A DNA stretch of 60,848 nt from a bacterium (GTDB taxonomy: Bacteria; Vulcanimicrobiota; Vulcanimicrobiia; Vulcanimicrobiales; SCRA01), in NCBI GenBank assembly GCA_004297985.1, contig SCRA01000005.1:1-60848 (forward strand), read 5' to 3'. The notes under the pieces were generated by a model. That model saw nothing but the letters and a program-made list of their open reading frames with translations, had not been told where the DNA came from and made no database searches. This document shows positions 34,339 to 44,095 of the stretch, piece after piece (the stretch's first letter is position 1; each line of letters begins with the position of its first letter). A program made the position numbers and the translations under genes.

Positions 34339-36504
34339 CGTCTCGCCGGAGCACGCTCCTGCGTACGCTCGTGCAGATCGACCGCACGCAGATTTCGCTT
34401 GCCACCGGGGTCAGGAACGCCATCGGCGTGCTCGTGCCGCTCCTCTGGGGAGATGTCACGGGGCACCTGCTGGCGGGTCTCGTGGTGAGCATCGGGGCTC
34501 TCAACGTCGCCTTCTCCGATCAGCTCGTCCCGGTGCGCCACAAAGCAATCGGGATGCTGCTCGCTACCGTTGCAGCGGCGATCTCGGTCTTCGTCGGCAT
34601 AAGCGTTGGTCCGGTTGGCTGGCTGGCGGTGGGACTCTCCGGCCTCTGGGGCTTCGCCGGTGGGCTTCTGGTTGCGTTCGGTCCAGCGGCGGCTCAGCTC
34701 GGGCTGACGAGCGTACTCTTGATGCTGATCATGGCCGGTTGGATGATCGATCCGCGCCTCGCCGCAGGCCAAGCCGGGCTCGTCGTGCTCGGTGGTCTGC
34801 TGCAGACGCTGTTGAGTATCGTTCCGTGGCCTTTCCGCCGTTTCGAGCTCGAACGCTCACGTCTCGCCGACGTCTACCGGGAGCTGGCGCAGTATGCGGA
34901 GCATCCCGCCACGACGACGGTTGCACCGCCTCTTGGCGCGGTCTTCGCCCGGGCGCGCGAGGCCCTGATGGCCGCGTCGGGCGAGCGGTTTCTCATCGAG
35001 ACGTTCTGGGGCCTCTTGGACGAAGCCGAGCGCATCCGCCTCGAGCTTCTTACCTTGGGCGGACTTCTGGAGCAGTTCGGTGCCGCGGGCGACGTGGAGG
35101 TGACCAACACGCTCCACGAGCTCTTGGGCGCGTCCTCAGCGGCGCTCTCCCCTTGCCGCGCGCCTCGGCTCCGCCGGCGGAAAGACACCGCGCGCCGTCG
35201 GATCGATCGCTCGCGCCGAACATGCGGTCGACTCGTGGCGGCGCCAACTCGCGACGCCGCGCGGTTTCGGCACGGCCGAAGGCGTGCAGCTTCGCGAGAT
35301 CGTCGCACGCGCGGATGCGTTGACCGGCCAACTGCGGGCCGCGATCGAGATCGCTGCGAGCGGCGGCGGGGCCGGCGTAGGCGCGTATGGCGATGCGCAG
35401 GGCGTGGAAAGGCCCTCCTTCGTCCAGCGCTGGCGCTCGCCGCTGTTGACCCTGCGTGCGAATCTCACCTTGCGCTCGGCGGCGTGCCGCCATGCCTTGC
35501 GCATGGCCGTCTGCATCGTGGTGGCGGACGCCGTGGCTCGCGGTCTCCACCTTCCCCGCGGGTACTGGATTCCACTGACGGTTGCCATCGTGCTCAAGCC
35601 GGAGTTCGCCTCCACGTTCGCTCGCGGCCTAGCGCGATTGGGCGGCACCGTGCTGGGGCTGATCATCGCAACCGGCATGATCCTCGCCGTAACGGATGAT
35701 CGTCTCGCGCTGATTGCCCTCATCGGCATGTTGACCTGGGTCATTCGAAGTTACGGGCGTACGAACTACACTCTGGTCGTCGTTGCCGTCACGGCGCTGG
35801 TCGTGCTCCTCTTCTCGCTCGCCGGCGAGCGCGCGGAAACCACGATCGTCGAGCGCGGCGTGTATACGCTGGCAGGCGGGCTGCTGGCGCTGGCGGCGTA
35901 TGCGGCATGGCCAACGTGGGAGCGCTCCCAGGCACCGGGATTGCTGGCCGACATGCTCGAGGCATACCGCCGCTACTTTGCCGCCGTGATGGCAGGCTAT
36001 CTCGACTCGCCGGCCAAGGCGGCGATCCTGCAGCGCCGCCGCACGGAGGCCAGGCTCGGGCGCTCCAACGCGGAAGCATCGATCGAGCGGATGCTCGGCG
36101 AGCCGGCGAGAAGCGACGCCGTGATCAACGACCTCTTCGGTCTTCTCGCGAGCTCGCACCGCTTCGTGTACAGTGGGATCGTCCTTGAAGCGCATCTGCA
36201 GGGAGCGGCATCCGGCGTGAGCTGGCCGGAACTGCGGCGATTCGCGAACGACGTCGACGGCGCGGTAGCGCAGCTCGCGGCCGCCGTCCGAAGCGGTTCC
36301 GCACCCGCGCTGCCGATCCCGAATCTGCGTGCCGACTACGGCGCCCTTCAGGCGTCGCTTGCCGAGGAGCCTGCTGCGCGGCAGCAAGCGCGCACCGCGG
36401 AGCAGGCTCACACGCGCGCCTTTATCGTTGCGGAAGCCGACCGCGTCGTCAACAGCGTAGATACGATGGCGCATGTGCTCGCGCGAGGCGCTGCTCCCGT
36501 ATAA
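34335..36504 (+). pseudogene. FUSC-family membrane protein gene interrupted by a frameshift
   Basis: Two frames together encode a FUSC (aromatic acid exporter / YccS-type) protein. The first part, from ATG 34335, holds the N-terminal membrane bundle and the helical domain to LLGASSAALS. The second part, read one base later, continues LAARLGSAGGK and EGVQLREIVARAD into the C-terminal membrane bundle (WIPLTVAIVLKPEF, VIRSYGRTNYTL) to the stop at 36504. Removing one C from the CCCC run at 35149-35152 joins the two without loss, giving about 722 residues, the normal family length. So this is a one-base insertion: real inactivation, sequencing error, or rarely a programmed shift. ATG overlaps the slipin stop. 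Confidence 0.8.
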
Positions 36505-36659
36505 AGATGCCGTGAACATGTTGTCTCTCCACACGGTCTCCACACCGGTGCGCTAGAGTTATGCGCGAGGCGGAGACGCCCTTGCCCGAGAGCTCGCGCA
36601 GGAGCGCGCAGCTTCATGCGAGGACGTCGAATCATTCGTAACTCGTTGAGGCCCGTATC
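36505..36659 (+). other. Intergenic region before the RND efflux operon
   Basis: These 155 bp between the FUSC gene and the adaptor gene hold no recognisable gene, palindrome or convincing promoter. The operon promoter is presumably here. Confidence 0.4.
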
Positions 36660-38444
36660 TTGATTCGTACCGTTCTCTTTTCGTGGGCATTTCTGCTGTT
36701 GGCGTTGGCACTATGCGCGGCGCCCGCGTTCGCGGCGCCTACCGTCGCGCAGCTCGGCAATGCGCATGTGGCGGTGGTCGTCTCGCCCGATCCGCCCGTC
36801 GTCGGCTCCGACATGGTGACCGTCGAGGTTTCTGGTGCGCTGCTGTCGGCGTTGACCGGCACCACCGTGCGCTATAGCACGATCATGCCGTCGATGAACA
36901 TGGGCGGTCCTAGCGGTACGGCATCGCGGGTGCCGGGCCGCCAAGATGAATGGCGCTTCAGCGTTGACCTCGGCATGGCCGCACCGTGGACGCTCCGTGT
37001 ACAGTTCTCCGGTGGCATCACGGGCACGGTCAACGCGGATGTTATGGTCGGCAAGGCGTCGGGCCCGTCTTCGAACTCCGCGCCGGGGGCCAGCACAACT
37101 TCAATGAGCTCCGATCCGAGCACCGGCGGAGACGATTCGGGAGCTTGGCGCAATGCTACGTTGGCGCTGATCGCCGTTATCGTGGTCGGCGGCAGCATCC
37201 TATGGCGGAATCGGTTACCGCTGACAATCGGGTTGGTCGTCGCCGCAGGTTTGATCGTTGTAGGCATCGCGTTTGCGCAAGCCCGCTACGGCAGCGGCTC
37301 GATGGACATGGCCTCGATGCAGAGCGTGTCCGGCTCGGCTCCCGTGCCGGTGACGTTTGCGCGCGTGGGCGCGGACGCGGGCACCGCGACGGTGCACGCG
37401 CCGGGGAATGTTCAGCCGTACCTCATACAAAGCATCGTCGCGCGTGCGCCGGGCGTCCTGACGGAGTTCAACGCTTACACCGGCGACCGGCTAGCGGCGG
37501 GAGCGGTCGTCGCGCATCTCGAGGAGCCGGAACTGCAGAATAACGCGAAAGCCGCGCAAGCCGCCGCACGAGCGGCGTCGAATCAGCGTTCGTCGGCGCA
37601 AGACGACGTCGCTGCGATGCAGGCCGACGTCGCCGCGCAACGTGACAAACTGCGCTACTGGGATGCCGAGATTTCACGCGAACGATCCCTGTTGAACGCA
37701 GGGGCGGTATCGGTTCAAGAGTATCAGGACGAGCGTGCGCAGGCCTCTGCCGCTCGTTCCGCCTATGCGTCGGCGCGTGCGAAGCTCGCCGGCGCCGGCG
37801 CGACGGTGCGTGCGGCACAAGCACAGGCGGAGCAGGCGGCGGCGAGTGCACAATCTCAGGCCGTGACTGCCGGTTATACGAACGTGGTTGTTCCTGCCAA
37901 CTCCGTCGTCATGAAGCGGCTCGTTGATCCAGGTGTCTATGTACTGGCGGGCACGCCGCTCTTGCAGGTGGCCGTCGTCGATCGTCTGCGCGTGCAGGCC
38001 CAGCTCGCTCAGCAAGATCTCGCGGGTGTCGAGATCGGTACGCCCGTCGACGTCACGCTGCGCGACGGCAAGGTATTGCGCACCCGCGTCTCTTCGCTCT
38101 CGCCGGTGGTCGATCCGAGTACGCATACGGCGATTGCCGAGGCCATCGTCCCGAATGCCAACCATTTCTATCAGCCGGGCGGGTTCGTGAACGTGATCCT
38201 GTACCCGCGCTCGCATTCGCACGTGAATGCGTTCTCGGTACCGTCGGGCAGTATTGTCGGCGGTGCGAACACTGCGGTATGGGTTGATCGCGACGGGAGT
38301 GCGCATCGTGTCGGGATCACGGTACTCTCGGATGACGGAACAACCGCGCAGGTTGCCGGGCGTCTCAAACCCGGCATGCGCGTCGTCGTCACCGGCGCTT
38401 CCGACCTGGAAGAAGGCCAGCCGATAACGGAGTCTACGCCGTAA
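36660..38444 (+). CDS. RND efflux periplasmic adaptor fused to a YtkA/FixH-like domain
   Basis: A 594-residue protein. After a signal peptide, residues about 28-130 form a YtkA/FixH-like beta domain with the metal-type loop MPSMNMGG; two hydrophobic segments follow (residues about 162-210). The rest is a membrane-fusion protein: lipoyl half-motifs (IVARAPGVLTEFNAYTGDRLAAGAVVAHLEEPEL), a long Ala/Gln-rich coiled coil (residues about 295-400), the second lipoyl half (VVPANSVVMKRLVDPGVYVLAGTPLLQVA) and a beta-barrel. It starts with TTG. It links the pump to TolC; the Met motif suggests Cu/Ag delivery in the manner of CusB-CusF. Confidence 0.85.
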   Translation: MIRTVLFSWAFLLLALALCAAPAFAAPTVAQLGNAHVAVVVSPDPPVVGSDMVTVEVSGALLSALTGTTVRYSTIMPSMNMGGPSGTASRVPGRQDEWRFSVDLGMAAPWTLRVQFSGGITGTVNADVMVGKASGPSSNSAPGASTTSMSSDPSTGGDDSGAWRNATLALIAVIVVGGSILWRNRLPLTIGLVVAAGLIVVGIAFAQARYGSGSMDMASMQSVSGSAPVPVTFARVGADAGTATVHAPGNVQPYLIQSIVARAPGVLTEFNAYTGDRLAAGAVVAHLEEPELQNNAKAAQAAARAASNQRSSAQDDVAAMQADVAAQRDKLRYWDAEISRERSLLNAGAVSVQEYQDERAQASAARSAYASARAKLAGAGATVRAAQAQAEQAAASAQSQAVTAGYTNVVVPANSVVMKRLVDPGVYVLAGTPLLQVAVVDRLRVQAQLAQQDLAGVEIGTPVDVTLRDGKVLRTRVSSLSPVVDPSTHTAIAEAIVPNANHFYQPGGFVNVILYPRSHSHVNAFSVPSGSIVGGANTAVWVDRDGSAHRVGITVLSDDGTTAQVAGRLKPGMRVVVTGASDLEEGQPITESTP

Positions 38445-41400
38445 TGCGGCAGCCCCTTGGGACGGAACGAAGTGTTGCCGCGTGGGCCCTGCGCAATCCG
38501 TATGCGGTCTTTGCGTCTTTCTTGTCCATCGTCATCGGGGCCATAGCGGCTGCCCTGTTTCTCCTGCCAACGCGTATGATGCCGTATGTACAGAGTCCGC
38601 TGATCTCCGTCATCACGATGACGCCAGGGTATTCGCCGCAAGAAGTCGAGACATATTTCACCAAGCCGATCGAAGAGCGTATGACGGACCTGCAAGGTGT
38701 GCGCTACATTCGCTCCACTTCGCAACAAGGTACCTCCATCATCACGCTTCAGTTTCCGTATGGGACGAACATGCAGCGCGCCCTCGTTGACGTCCAACAA
38801 TTGACGAAGCAGGCTGAAGGAGATCTCCCGTACGACCGTGCGAACCTTAAACCCAGCTACGTGGTTCCGGTCGACCCGCTCAATACGCCCGTCCTACAGA
38901 TCGCCGTGACCGCCGATGGCTGGGACCCCGTCCAGTTGCGGCAGTTCGTAGCAAATGATGTGGTCAATGCCGTCAAGGGTGTACACGGCGTCCAAGTGGC
39001 GTTTCCTTTCGGTGGGCTCGAGCGGCAGATCAAGGTCGACGTCAACCACGATGCGCTCGCATCCAACCATCTCTCCATTTTGGACGTTCGGGATGCCATC
39101 GACGCGCAGAATGTGAGCCGCTCGGGAGGCGTGGTAACCGGTGGTTCGTACGAGACGCGCGTGCGCGCCGATCAACGTGCCGGCTCCGCGCAGAGCATGC
39201 TCGACTATCCAGTTGCAACGACCGGCGGCCGGACGATCTATCTTCGCGACGTCGCTTCCGTGCAAGACGGTCCGGCTGAAGTACGCAACACCTACCGTTT
39301 CAACGGCAAGAGCGCTGTCGAGCTCGCTGTGGTCGCGAATCCTGATGCGAGCTCACCGCAGGTGATCGACGCGGTCATGCAACGTCTCGCGCAAATCGAG
39401 GCCGGCCATCCGGGGCTGCACGTTAGCCGGGCCTACGATAACTCGCGCTTTGTTCACGACCTCACACGAAACATGATGGAAGAACTGATCGTCAGCGTCG
39501 TCCTCGCGGGGATCGTCCTGCTTATTTTTCTCGAGGATGTCAGTGCGACATTCATCGTGATGACTTCGATCCCGACGTGCCTGTCGCTCGCAGTGTTACT
39601 GTTCGTACCGATGAACCTCTCGATCAACAGCTCCACGTTGGTTGGACTCCTGCTCGCAATCGGCCGGCTCGTTGACGACTCGATCGTCGTTATTCACTCC
39701 GTCCATACGAAACTCGACAAGGGCGAGTCGCCCGTGCGAGCGGCGGTCGACGGCACGATGGAGGTTATTGTGCCGATCGCCGCAGCAACCGGCGTGATGG
39801 CGCTCGCGGTCGTTCCGCTACTTATGAGCGGCGGGATCACGCAGATCATGTTCGTCGGGCTCGTGTGGCCTATCGTCTTCGCGCTCCTGGCCTCGCTCAT
39901 CGTCTCCGTGACCTTGACGCCGCTCCTTGCTGCCTTCCTATTCAAGACGGCGGGATCGCGTTCTCCCGTGCGTACGCGCCTCGACGATGCGGTAGCACGG
40001 ATCTTACGGCCCACGCGAGCGGCTCTTGCTCGTGTCGATGCATCCTATCGCAGTGGACTGGTATGGAGTCTTGACCATCGCGGAATCGTGCTTGCCGGCG
40101 CGGCGCTGCTGACGTACATCGGGATATCGCTCTTGCCGTTCATCGGTCAAGAGATGATGCCGCTTGCCGACACTGGACAAGCTTACGGAGTTCTCGAGAT
40201 GGCGCCGGGAACATCGTTTGAGGCTGCCAATGCGGCGAGCCGCCGCTTCGAGTCGCTGTTGTTGCAACAGCCCGAGATTCAAAGAGTGTCCGCCTCCGTC
40301 GGCGAGGAGAGCGGCAACGACTATGTTACAGGCGCGGCGATGAACGGCGTGAATGACGCGTCGTATATGATCACGTTTACGCCCAAGGAGGACCGCCGCC
40401 GCTCGATTTGGCAGATCATGGATTCCGTCTATACCAAGGCCGAATCAACGCTCCCCGGCATTCGGCGCCTTGCGCTCAAGGAGATGGGCGCCGACGTCAT
40501 GGCGAGCAACGATGCGCCGGTAGAGATGCTGATCTACGGTCCGGACCGCAAAGAGCTCTATCACCTGGCGGGTGTGGTTGCAGATCAAGCGCGCCAAATC
40601 CCCGGCTTATACGAGGTCTCTACGAGTTCGGCGGACACCCAACCCGAAGAGGATATCATCGTTGACCGGACGCGCGCATCGCACATCGGTCTGACACCGC
40701 AAGAAGTCCAGACGCAAGCGTACTATGCATTGCATGGCGGACTGACGACGGAGTATTTCGATCCGCGTAACGTTCGCCACGATACGATACTGGTGCGGTA
40801 TGCAAAAGACCAACGCGATCGTACCGGGGACATTTCAGCCGTACAGATCGTCGGGAAGAGTGGACAAGCCGTACCGCTCGGCGCCGTGGCCCGCATCGAG
40901 CGAGGCCTCGGGCCAACCATAATCGAGCACGACGGTTTACGCCCGAGCGTTTCCGTGCTCGGCTTCTACCGGCGCGGCGGCCCTGGCGAGATGGATCTCG
41001 ATATGAACATTCTCATGCGCGGGTTGGCGGCCGTACCGTTCCCCAAAGGCTACGGGATGGAAATGCGCGGTGACATGACCGAGATGATGCAGAGCTTCAA
41101 CCGCCTGCTGAGTGCGATGATGATCGCCGTGCTCTTCATCTTCCTGTTGCTTGTAGCCCAGTTCCGATCGATCAGGCAGCCCCTAGTCATGCTCCTCGCC
41201 ATCCCACTCCAACTGCTAGGCATGCTCGCTGGTTTGCTGCTTGCCCATCAAAATTTCTCTACGGTATCCATTCTCGGAATTGTCGTTGCCAACGGAATGG
41301 CGGTCAGCAATGCGATCCTACTTCTTGATTTGATCATCCGGAAACGCAAAGAAGGTCTGTCACGGAGGGATGCGATTCTCTACGCGGGCCCGGTACGTTT

Positions 41401-41650
41401 GCAGCCGATCCTGATGACGACGATCGTCAGCCTCATTGTGCTAGTACCTGTCGCAGCGTTTCCGAAGACCGGGATCGATGCGTACTCTCCTTTGGCGACC
41501 GTGATCATCGGAGGGCTGTCCATTTCGACGCTTCTGACGCTGTTTGTTGTACCGGTGCTCCATGACATACTGGACGATCTTCCGGAATGGTGGCGCACGG
41601 CGGTCTTACGTCGTCAGACGAACGCGGCGGTGGAGTCTGCGGATGCGTAG
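38444..41650 (+). CDS. RND-family efflux pump inner-membrane subunit
   Basis: A 1068-residue pump of the AcrB/MexB/CusA superfamily with the usual 12 membrane segments and two large periplasmic loops. Visible features are the TM1 region, MPYVQSPLISVITMTPGYSPQEVE, the TM4 proton-relay Asp pair in AIGRLVDDSIVVIHS, MQSFNRLLSAMMIAVLFIFLLLVAQFRSIRQPLVML and IVVANGMAVSNAILLLDLI. The start overlaps the adaptor stop (TAATG). Substrate class is not certain from motifs; the YtkA/Met-rich partners on both sides point to monovalent metal export, but a hydrophobic drug pump remains possible. Confidence 0.9.
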   Translation: MRQPLGTERSVAAWALRNPYAVFASFLSIVIGAIAAALFLLPTRMMPYVQSPLISVITMTPGYSPQEVETYFTKPIEERMTDLQGVRYIRSTSQQGTSIITLQFPYGTNMQRALVDVQQLTKQAEGDLPYDRANLKPSYVVPVDPLNTPVLQIAVTADGWDPVQLRQFVANDVVNAVKGVHGVQVAFPFGGLERQIKVDVNHDALASNHLSILDVRDAIDAQNVSRSGGVVTGGSYETRVRADQRAGSAQSMLDYPVATTGGRTIYLRDVASVQDGPAEVRNTYRFNGKSAVELAVVANPDASSPQVIDAVMQRLAQIEAGHPGLHVSRAYDNSRFVHDLTRNMMEELIVSVVLAGIVLLIFLEDVSATFIVMTSIPTCLSLAVLLFVPMNLSINSSTLVGLLLAIGRLVDDSIVVIHSVHTKLDKGESPVRAAVDGTMEVIVPIAAATGVMALAVVPLLMSGGITQIMFVGLVWPIVFALLASLIVSVTLTPLLAAFLFKTAGSRSPVRTRLDDAVARILRPTRAALARVDASYRSGLVWSLDHRGIVLAGAALLTYIGISLLPFIGQEMMPLADTGQAYGVLEMAPGTSFEAANAASRRFESLLLQQPEIQRVSASVGEESGNDYVTGAAMNGVNDASYMITFTPKEDRRRSIWQIMDSVYTKAESTLPGIRRLALKEMGADVMASNDAPVEMLIYGPDRKELYHLAGVVADQARQIPGLYEVSTSSADTQPEEDIIVDRTRASHIGLTPQEVQTQAYYALHGGLTTEYFDPRNVRHDTILVRYAKDQRDRTGDISAVQIVGKSGQAVPLGAVARIERGLGPTIIEHDGLRPSVSVLGFYRRGGPGEMDLDMNILMRGLAAVPFPKGYGMEMRGDMTEMMQSFNRLLSAMMIAVLFIFLLLVAQFRSIRQPLVMLLAIPLQLLGMLAGLLLAHQNFSTVSILGIVVANGMAVSNAILLLDLIIRKRKEGLSRRDAILYAGPVRLQPILMTTIVSLIVLVPVAAFPKTGIDAYSPLATVIIGGLSISTLLTLFVVPVLHDILDDLPEWWRTAVLRRQTNAAVESADA

Positions 41651-42920
41651 ATGGGCCATCCTCGCTGCGGCATTCGCCACCGTTCCCGCGCAACCGTTGC
41701 TTGCGCAGCCACTGCTTTGGAACGGCACCCTGACTCAAGCGCAAGTCGTCGAGCGCGCGCAGCGGAGTTTCGATACACAGCTTGCGCAGTTAAACGCGCA
41801 AACCGTGGCGGCTCAAGCACAGTCGATACGCGCACAGGCGCTACCGCAAATGTCCGTCGGCGAGACTGCGATGAATTCCACGCTCGTACAGTTGGGGATG
41901 CCGTCAGCGCGTCAGACGTACACATCACTCAGCGCTACCGTGCCGATCGTCGCGCCACAAGCGTGGGCCGCAGCGCGTGCTGCCGGAGCTGATGCCGCCT
42001 CGGCACGTGCGACCGCCGCAATGGCCGTAACGCAGTCGGTTGGCGACGCTGCTAAGCGCTACGACGCTGCCGCATTGGCCGCCGCCATTGTTCTCCAACG
42101 TGGGTTCGACGTGCGCGACCAGCAATCGCACCTTGCACTGACACATGAGCGAGTCGTGGCCGGGAAGTCACCCCGCTATCTGCTGGCCCGCGATGAAGCG
42201 GCCTTGGCGCAAGCTCAGCAGTCACAAGAGGATGCCAAAGCCGACGCAGCCCGCGCGCTTCACGCGTTGGAAGTGCCGCTGGATGTCGATCTTGCATCGA
42301 ATCCGGCCGTCACGCTCGCTCCACCGTCGCTGACGTTCATGCCGGATGTCACGGCATTGGAGCAGCGCGCCTACTCCCAGCGGCCCGACGTCGTTGCGGC
42401 TCAACGCGCGCTTGCGGCGGCACAGGAGCGCCGGAGGCGCTCGAGGAGCGAGTTCCTCCCTACGGTGTCCGCGACTGCTCAGACATACAACGGTATTTCG
42501 CAACCGCCGCTCGGCACCAGCGGAGCGCAAGTCGCCGTTACCGCGTCGTTACCCCTTTTCGACGCGGGCTCACGCTCGGCGGATGCGCGTCTTGCTGATG
42601 CGGATGTCGAACGCGCAACTATTCAGTTGAATCGCACGCGTTTGCAGGCGCAGGCCAACGTACTCGACGCCGTGCGCGACCTCCAAGCGGCACAGCGCAA
42701 CGTTTCAAGTGCGCGTGCCGAACTCAGCAATGCTAACATCGAATGGCAGGTCGCGCAATTGCGCGAACGAGCCGGAAAAGGTATCGAGCTGGAAACGCTC
42801 GATGCGCTCAAGACTGTCGCTAGCGCACGGGAAGACGTGTTGCGTGCGAATGCCCGCTACCAAGACGGGCTGGTTGCTCTGCACCTGGCCGCCGGCGATT
42901 ACGCGCCGGCATCGTTCTGA
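41643..42920 (+). CDS. TolC-family outer-membrane efflux channel
   Basis: A 425-residue exported protein with a signal peptide (AAAFATVPAQPLLAQ) and two internally similar halves rich in Ala/Gln heptads, as in TolC/OprM proteins (LTQAQVVERAQRSFDTQLAQLNAQ and the SQRPDVVAAQRALAAAQERRRRSRSEFLPTVS block). ATG 41643 lies within the last codons of the pump gene, giving an 8-bp overlap. It completes the tripartite efflux system. Confidence 0.88.
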   Translation: MRRWAILAAAFATVPAQPLLAQPLLWNGTLTQAQVVERAQRSFDTQLAQLNAQTVAAQAQSIRAQALPQMSVGETAMNSTLVQLGMPSARQTYTSLSATVPIVAPQAWAAARAAGADAASARATAAMAVTQSVGDAAKRYDAAALAAAIVLQRGFDVRDQQSHLALTHERVVAGKSPRYLLARDEAALAQAQQSQEDAKADAARALHALEVPLDVDLASNPAVTLAPPSLTFMPDVTALEQRAYSQRPDVVAAQRALAAAQERRRRSRSEFLPTVSATAQTYNGISQPPLGTSGAQVAVTASLPLFDAGSRSADARLADADVERATIQLNRTRLQAQANVLDAVRDLQAAQRNVSSARAELSNANIEWQVAQLRERAGKGIELETLDALKTVASAREDVLRANARYQDGLVALHLAAGDYAPASF

Positions 42921-42951
42921 ATCGCATCGAAGATAGGAGACTACGGCTTAC

Positions 42952-43320
42952 ATGAAGGTATTCCTCATTGCAGCAATGTTGCTCGTGGGTATGGCGTCGA
43001 TTCCGCTCTCGGGCATGGCCGCGCAACCCCCGACCATGGCCGTTGCGTTTGATCCGAATCCGCCTAGACTGGGCGATGAGACGATCGTTATCCAGATTAC
43101 CAACGCCTCACACCAGCCGGTAGACCACGCAAAGGTCACGATTGCGACGAGCATGCCGGGGATGTCGATGAACGGCCCGTCGGTTCAAGCCACGCGCAAA
43201 GGGTCGGGACGTTACGTTGCGTCTGTGAACCTCGGGTTTGCAACCCGTTGGGCGTTTGTGATCTCGGCGCAGGTCGACGGGTCGTTGCTGCGTCGCACGG
43301 TCATGCAAGAAGTCAAGTAG
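42952..43320 (+). CDS. YtkA/FixH-like periplasmic protein
   Basis: A 122-residue exported protein with a signal peptide and one YtkA/FixH-like beta domain (MAVAFDPNPPRLGDETIVIQITNAS...). The loop MPGMSMNG parallels MPSMNMGG in the adaptor N-terminus, so the two proteins look like free and fused copies of the same module. It ends the efflux operon, 31 bp after the TolC gene. Methionines in the loop suggest Cu(I)/Ag(I) binding, similar in role to CusF; this is inference. Confidence 0.8.
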   Translation: MKVFLIAAMLLVGMASIPLSGMAAQPPTMAVAFDPNPPRLGDETIVIQITNASHQPVDHAKVTIATSMPGMSMNGPSVQATRKGSGRYVASVNLGFATRWAFVISAQVDGSLLRRTVMQEVK

Positions 43321-43378
43321 CGCAGAAGCCGTGACGGGCCGGTACCGGCGGGAGGTGGCGACTTGATCGGGTCGGTAT

Positions 43379-43398
43379 ATTCAAGTATTATCTTGAGT
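43379..43398. promoter_or_regulatory. ArsR-type operator before the ArsR-rhodanese gene
   Basis: An inverted repeat ATTCAAG-TATTAT-CTTGAGT ends two bases before ATG 43401, in an A/T-rich stretch that also contains TATTAT. This is the usual position and shape of an ArsR-family autoregulatory operator overlapping the promoter and translation start. One mismatch in the arms. Confidence 0.65.
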
Positions 43399-43400
43399 AT

Positions 43401-44093
43401 ATGAATATCGCGACCTGGCGTCGGCGCTTCAAGGACGAGCTCTTCGCGGAGTTCGCTCGCGTCGGCGGCGCGCTTGGCAGCCCCAAGCGCTTGGAGATAC
43501 TCGACCTGCTCGCCCAGCGGGAACGCTCGGTCGAGGATCTCGCGCGCGAGCTGCAGCTCTCGGTGGCCAACGCCTCCCAGCACCTGCAGGCATTGCTTCG
43601 CGCCCGACTCGTGCAAGCGCGCAAAGAAGGCCACTACGTTTATTACGCGGTAGCGGGGCTCGATGTCGTGCGCCTTTGGCAGGCCATTCGCGATGTCGCC
43701 GAAGAGCGCCTCACCGACGTCGAGTCGATCGCCGAGCGCTACCTCGGCAAGCGTGAGTCGATCGAGGATCCGGCAGAGGCCGAAACGTTTCTCGATCTCG
43801 TCGCCAAGGGTGCGGTCGTCCTGCTCGACGTGCGCCCGGTCGAAGAGTATCGTGCTGGCCATCTCCCTGGGGCTCGCGCGCTCCCGGTCGAGCGGCTCCG
43901 CGCTGCCGGAGCTTGCCTAGGATTCCCGCGCGACTGCGAGATCTTGGCGTACTGCCGAGGGCCGTATTGCGCCTTCGCGGACGAGGCGGTGGCGCTGCTG
44001 CGAGAGCAGGGTTACCGTGCGCGGCGTCTGCGGCTCGGACCCCCTGACTGGCGCCTGCGAGGATGGCCCGTGGTTTCTGGCGAGAGCGCATAG
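43401..44093 (+). CDS. ArsR-family regulator fused to a rhodanese domain
   Basis: A 230-residue protein. Residues about 1-100 are an ArsR winged helix (GSPKRLEILDLLAQRERSVEDLARELQLSVANASQHLQALLRARLV). Residues about 125-225 are a rhodanese domain (LLDVRPVEEYRAGHLPGARALP) with the active-site loop CRGPYC, so the catalytic Cys is present. Such fusions sense persulfide or oxyanion stress through the rhodanese or Cys pair. The MFS gene follows after 2 bp. The operator lies immediately upstream. Confidence 0.88.
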   Translation: MNIATWRRRFKDELFAEFARVGGALGSPKRLEILDLLAQRERSVEDLARELQLSVANASQHLQALLRARLVQARKEGHYVYYAVAGLDVVRLWQAIRDVAEERLTDVESIAERYLGKRESIEDPAEAETFLDLVAKGAVVLLDVRPVEEYRAGHLPGARALPVERLRAAGACLGFPRDCEILAYCRGPYCAFADEAVALLREQGYRARRLRLGPPDWRLRGWPVVSGESA

Positions 44094-44095
44094 CG

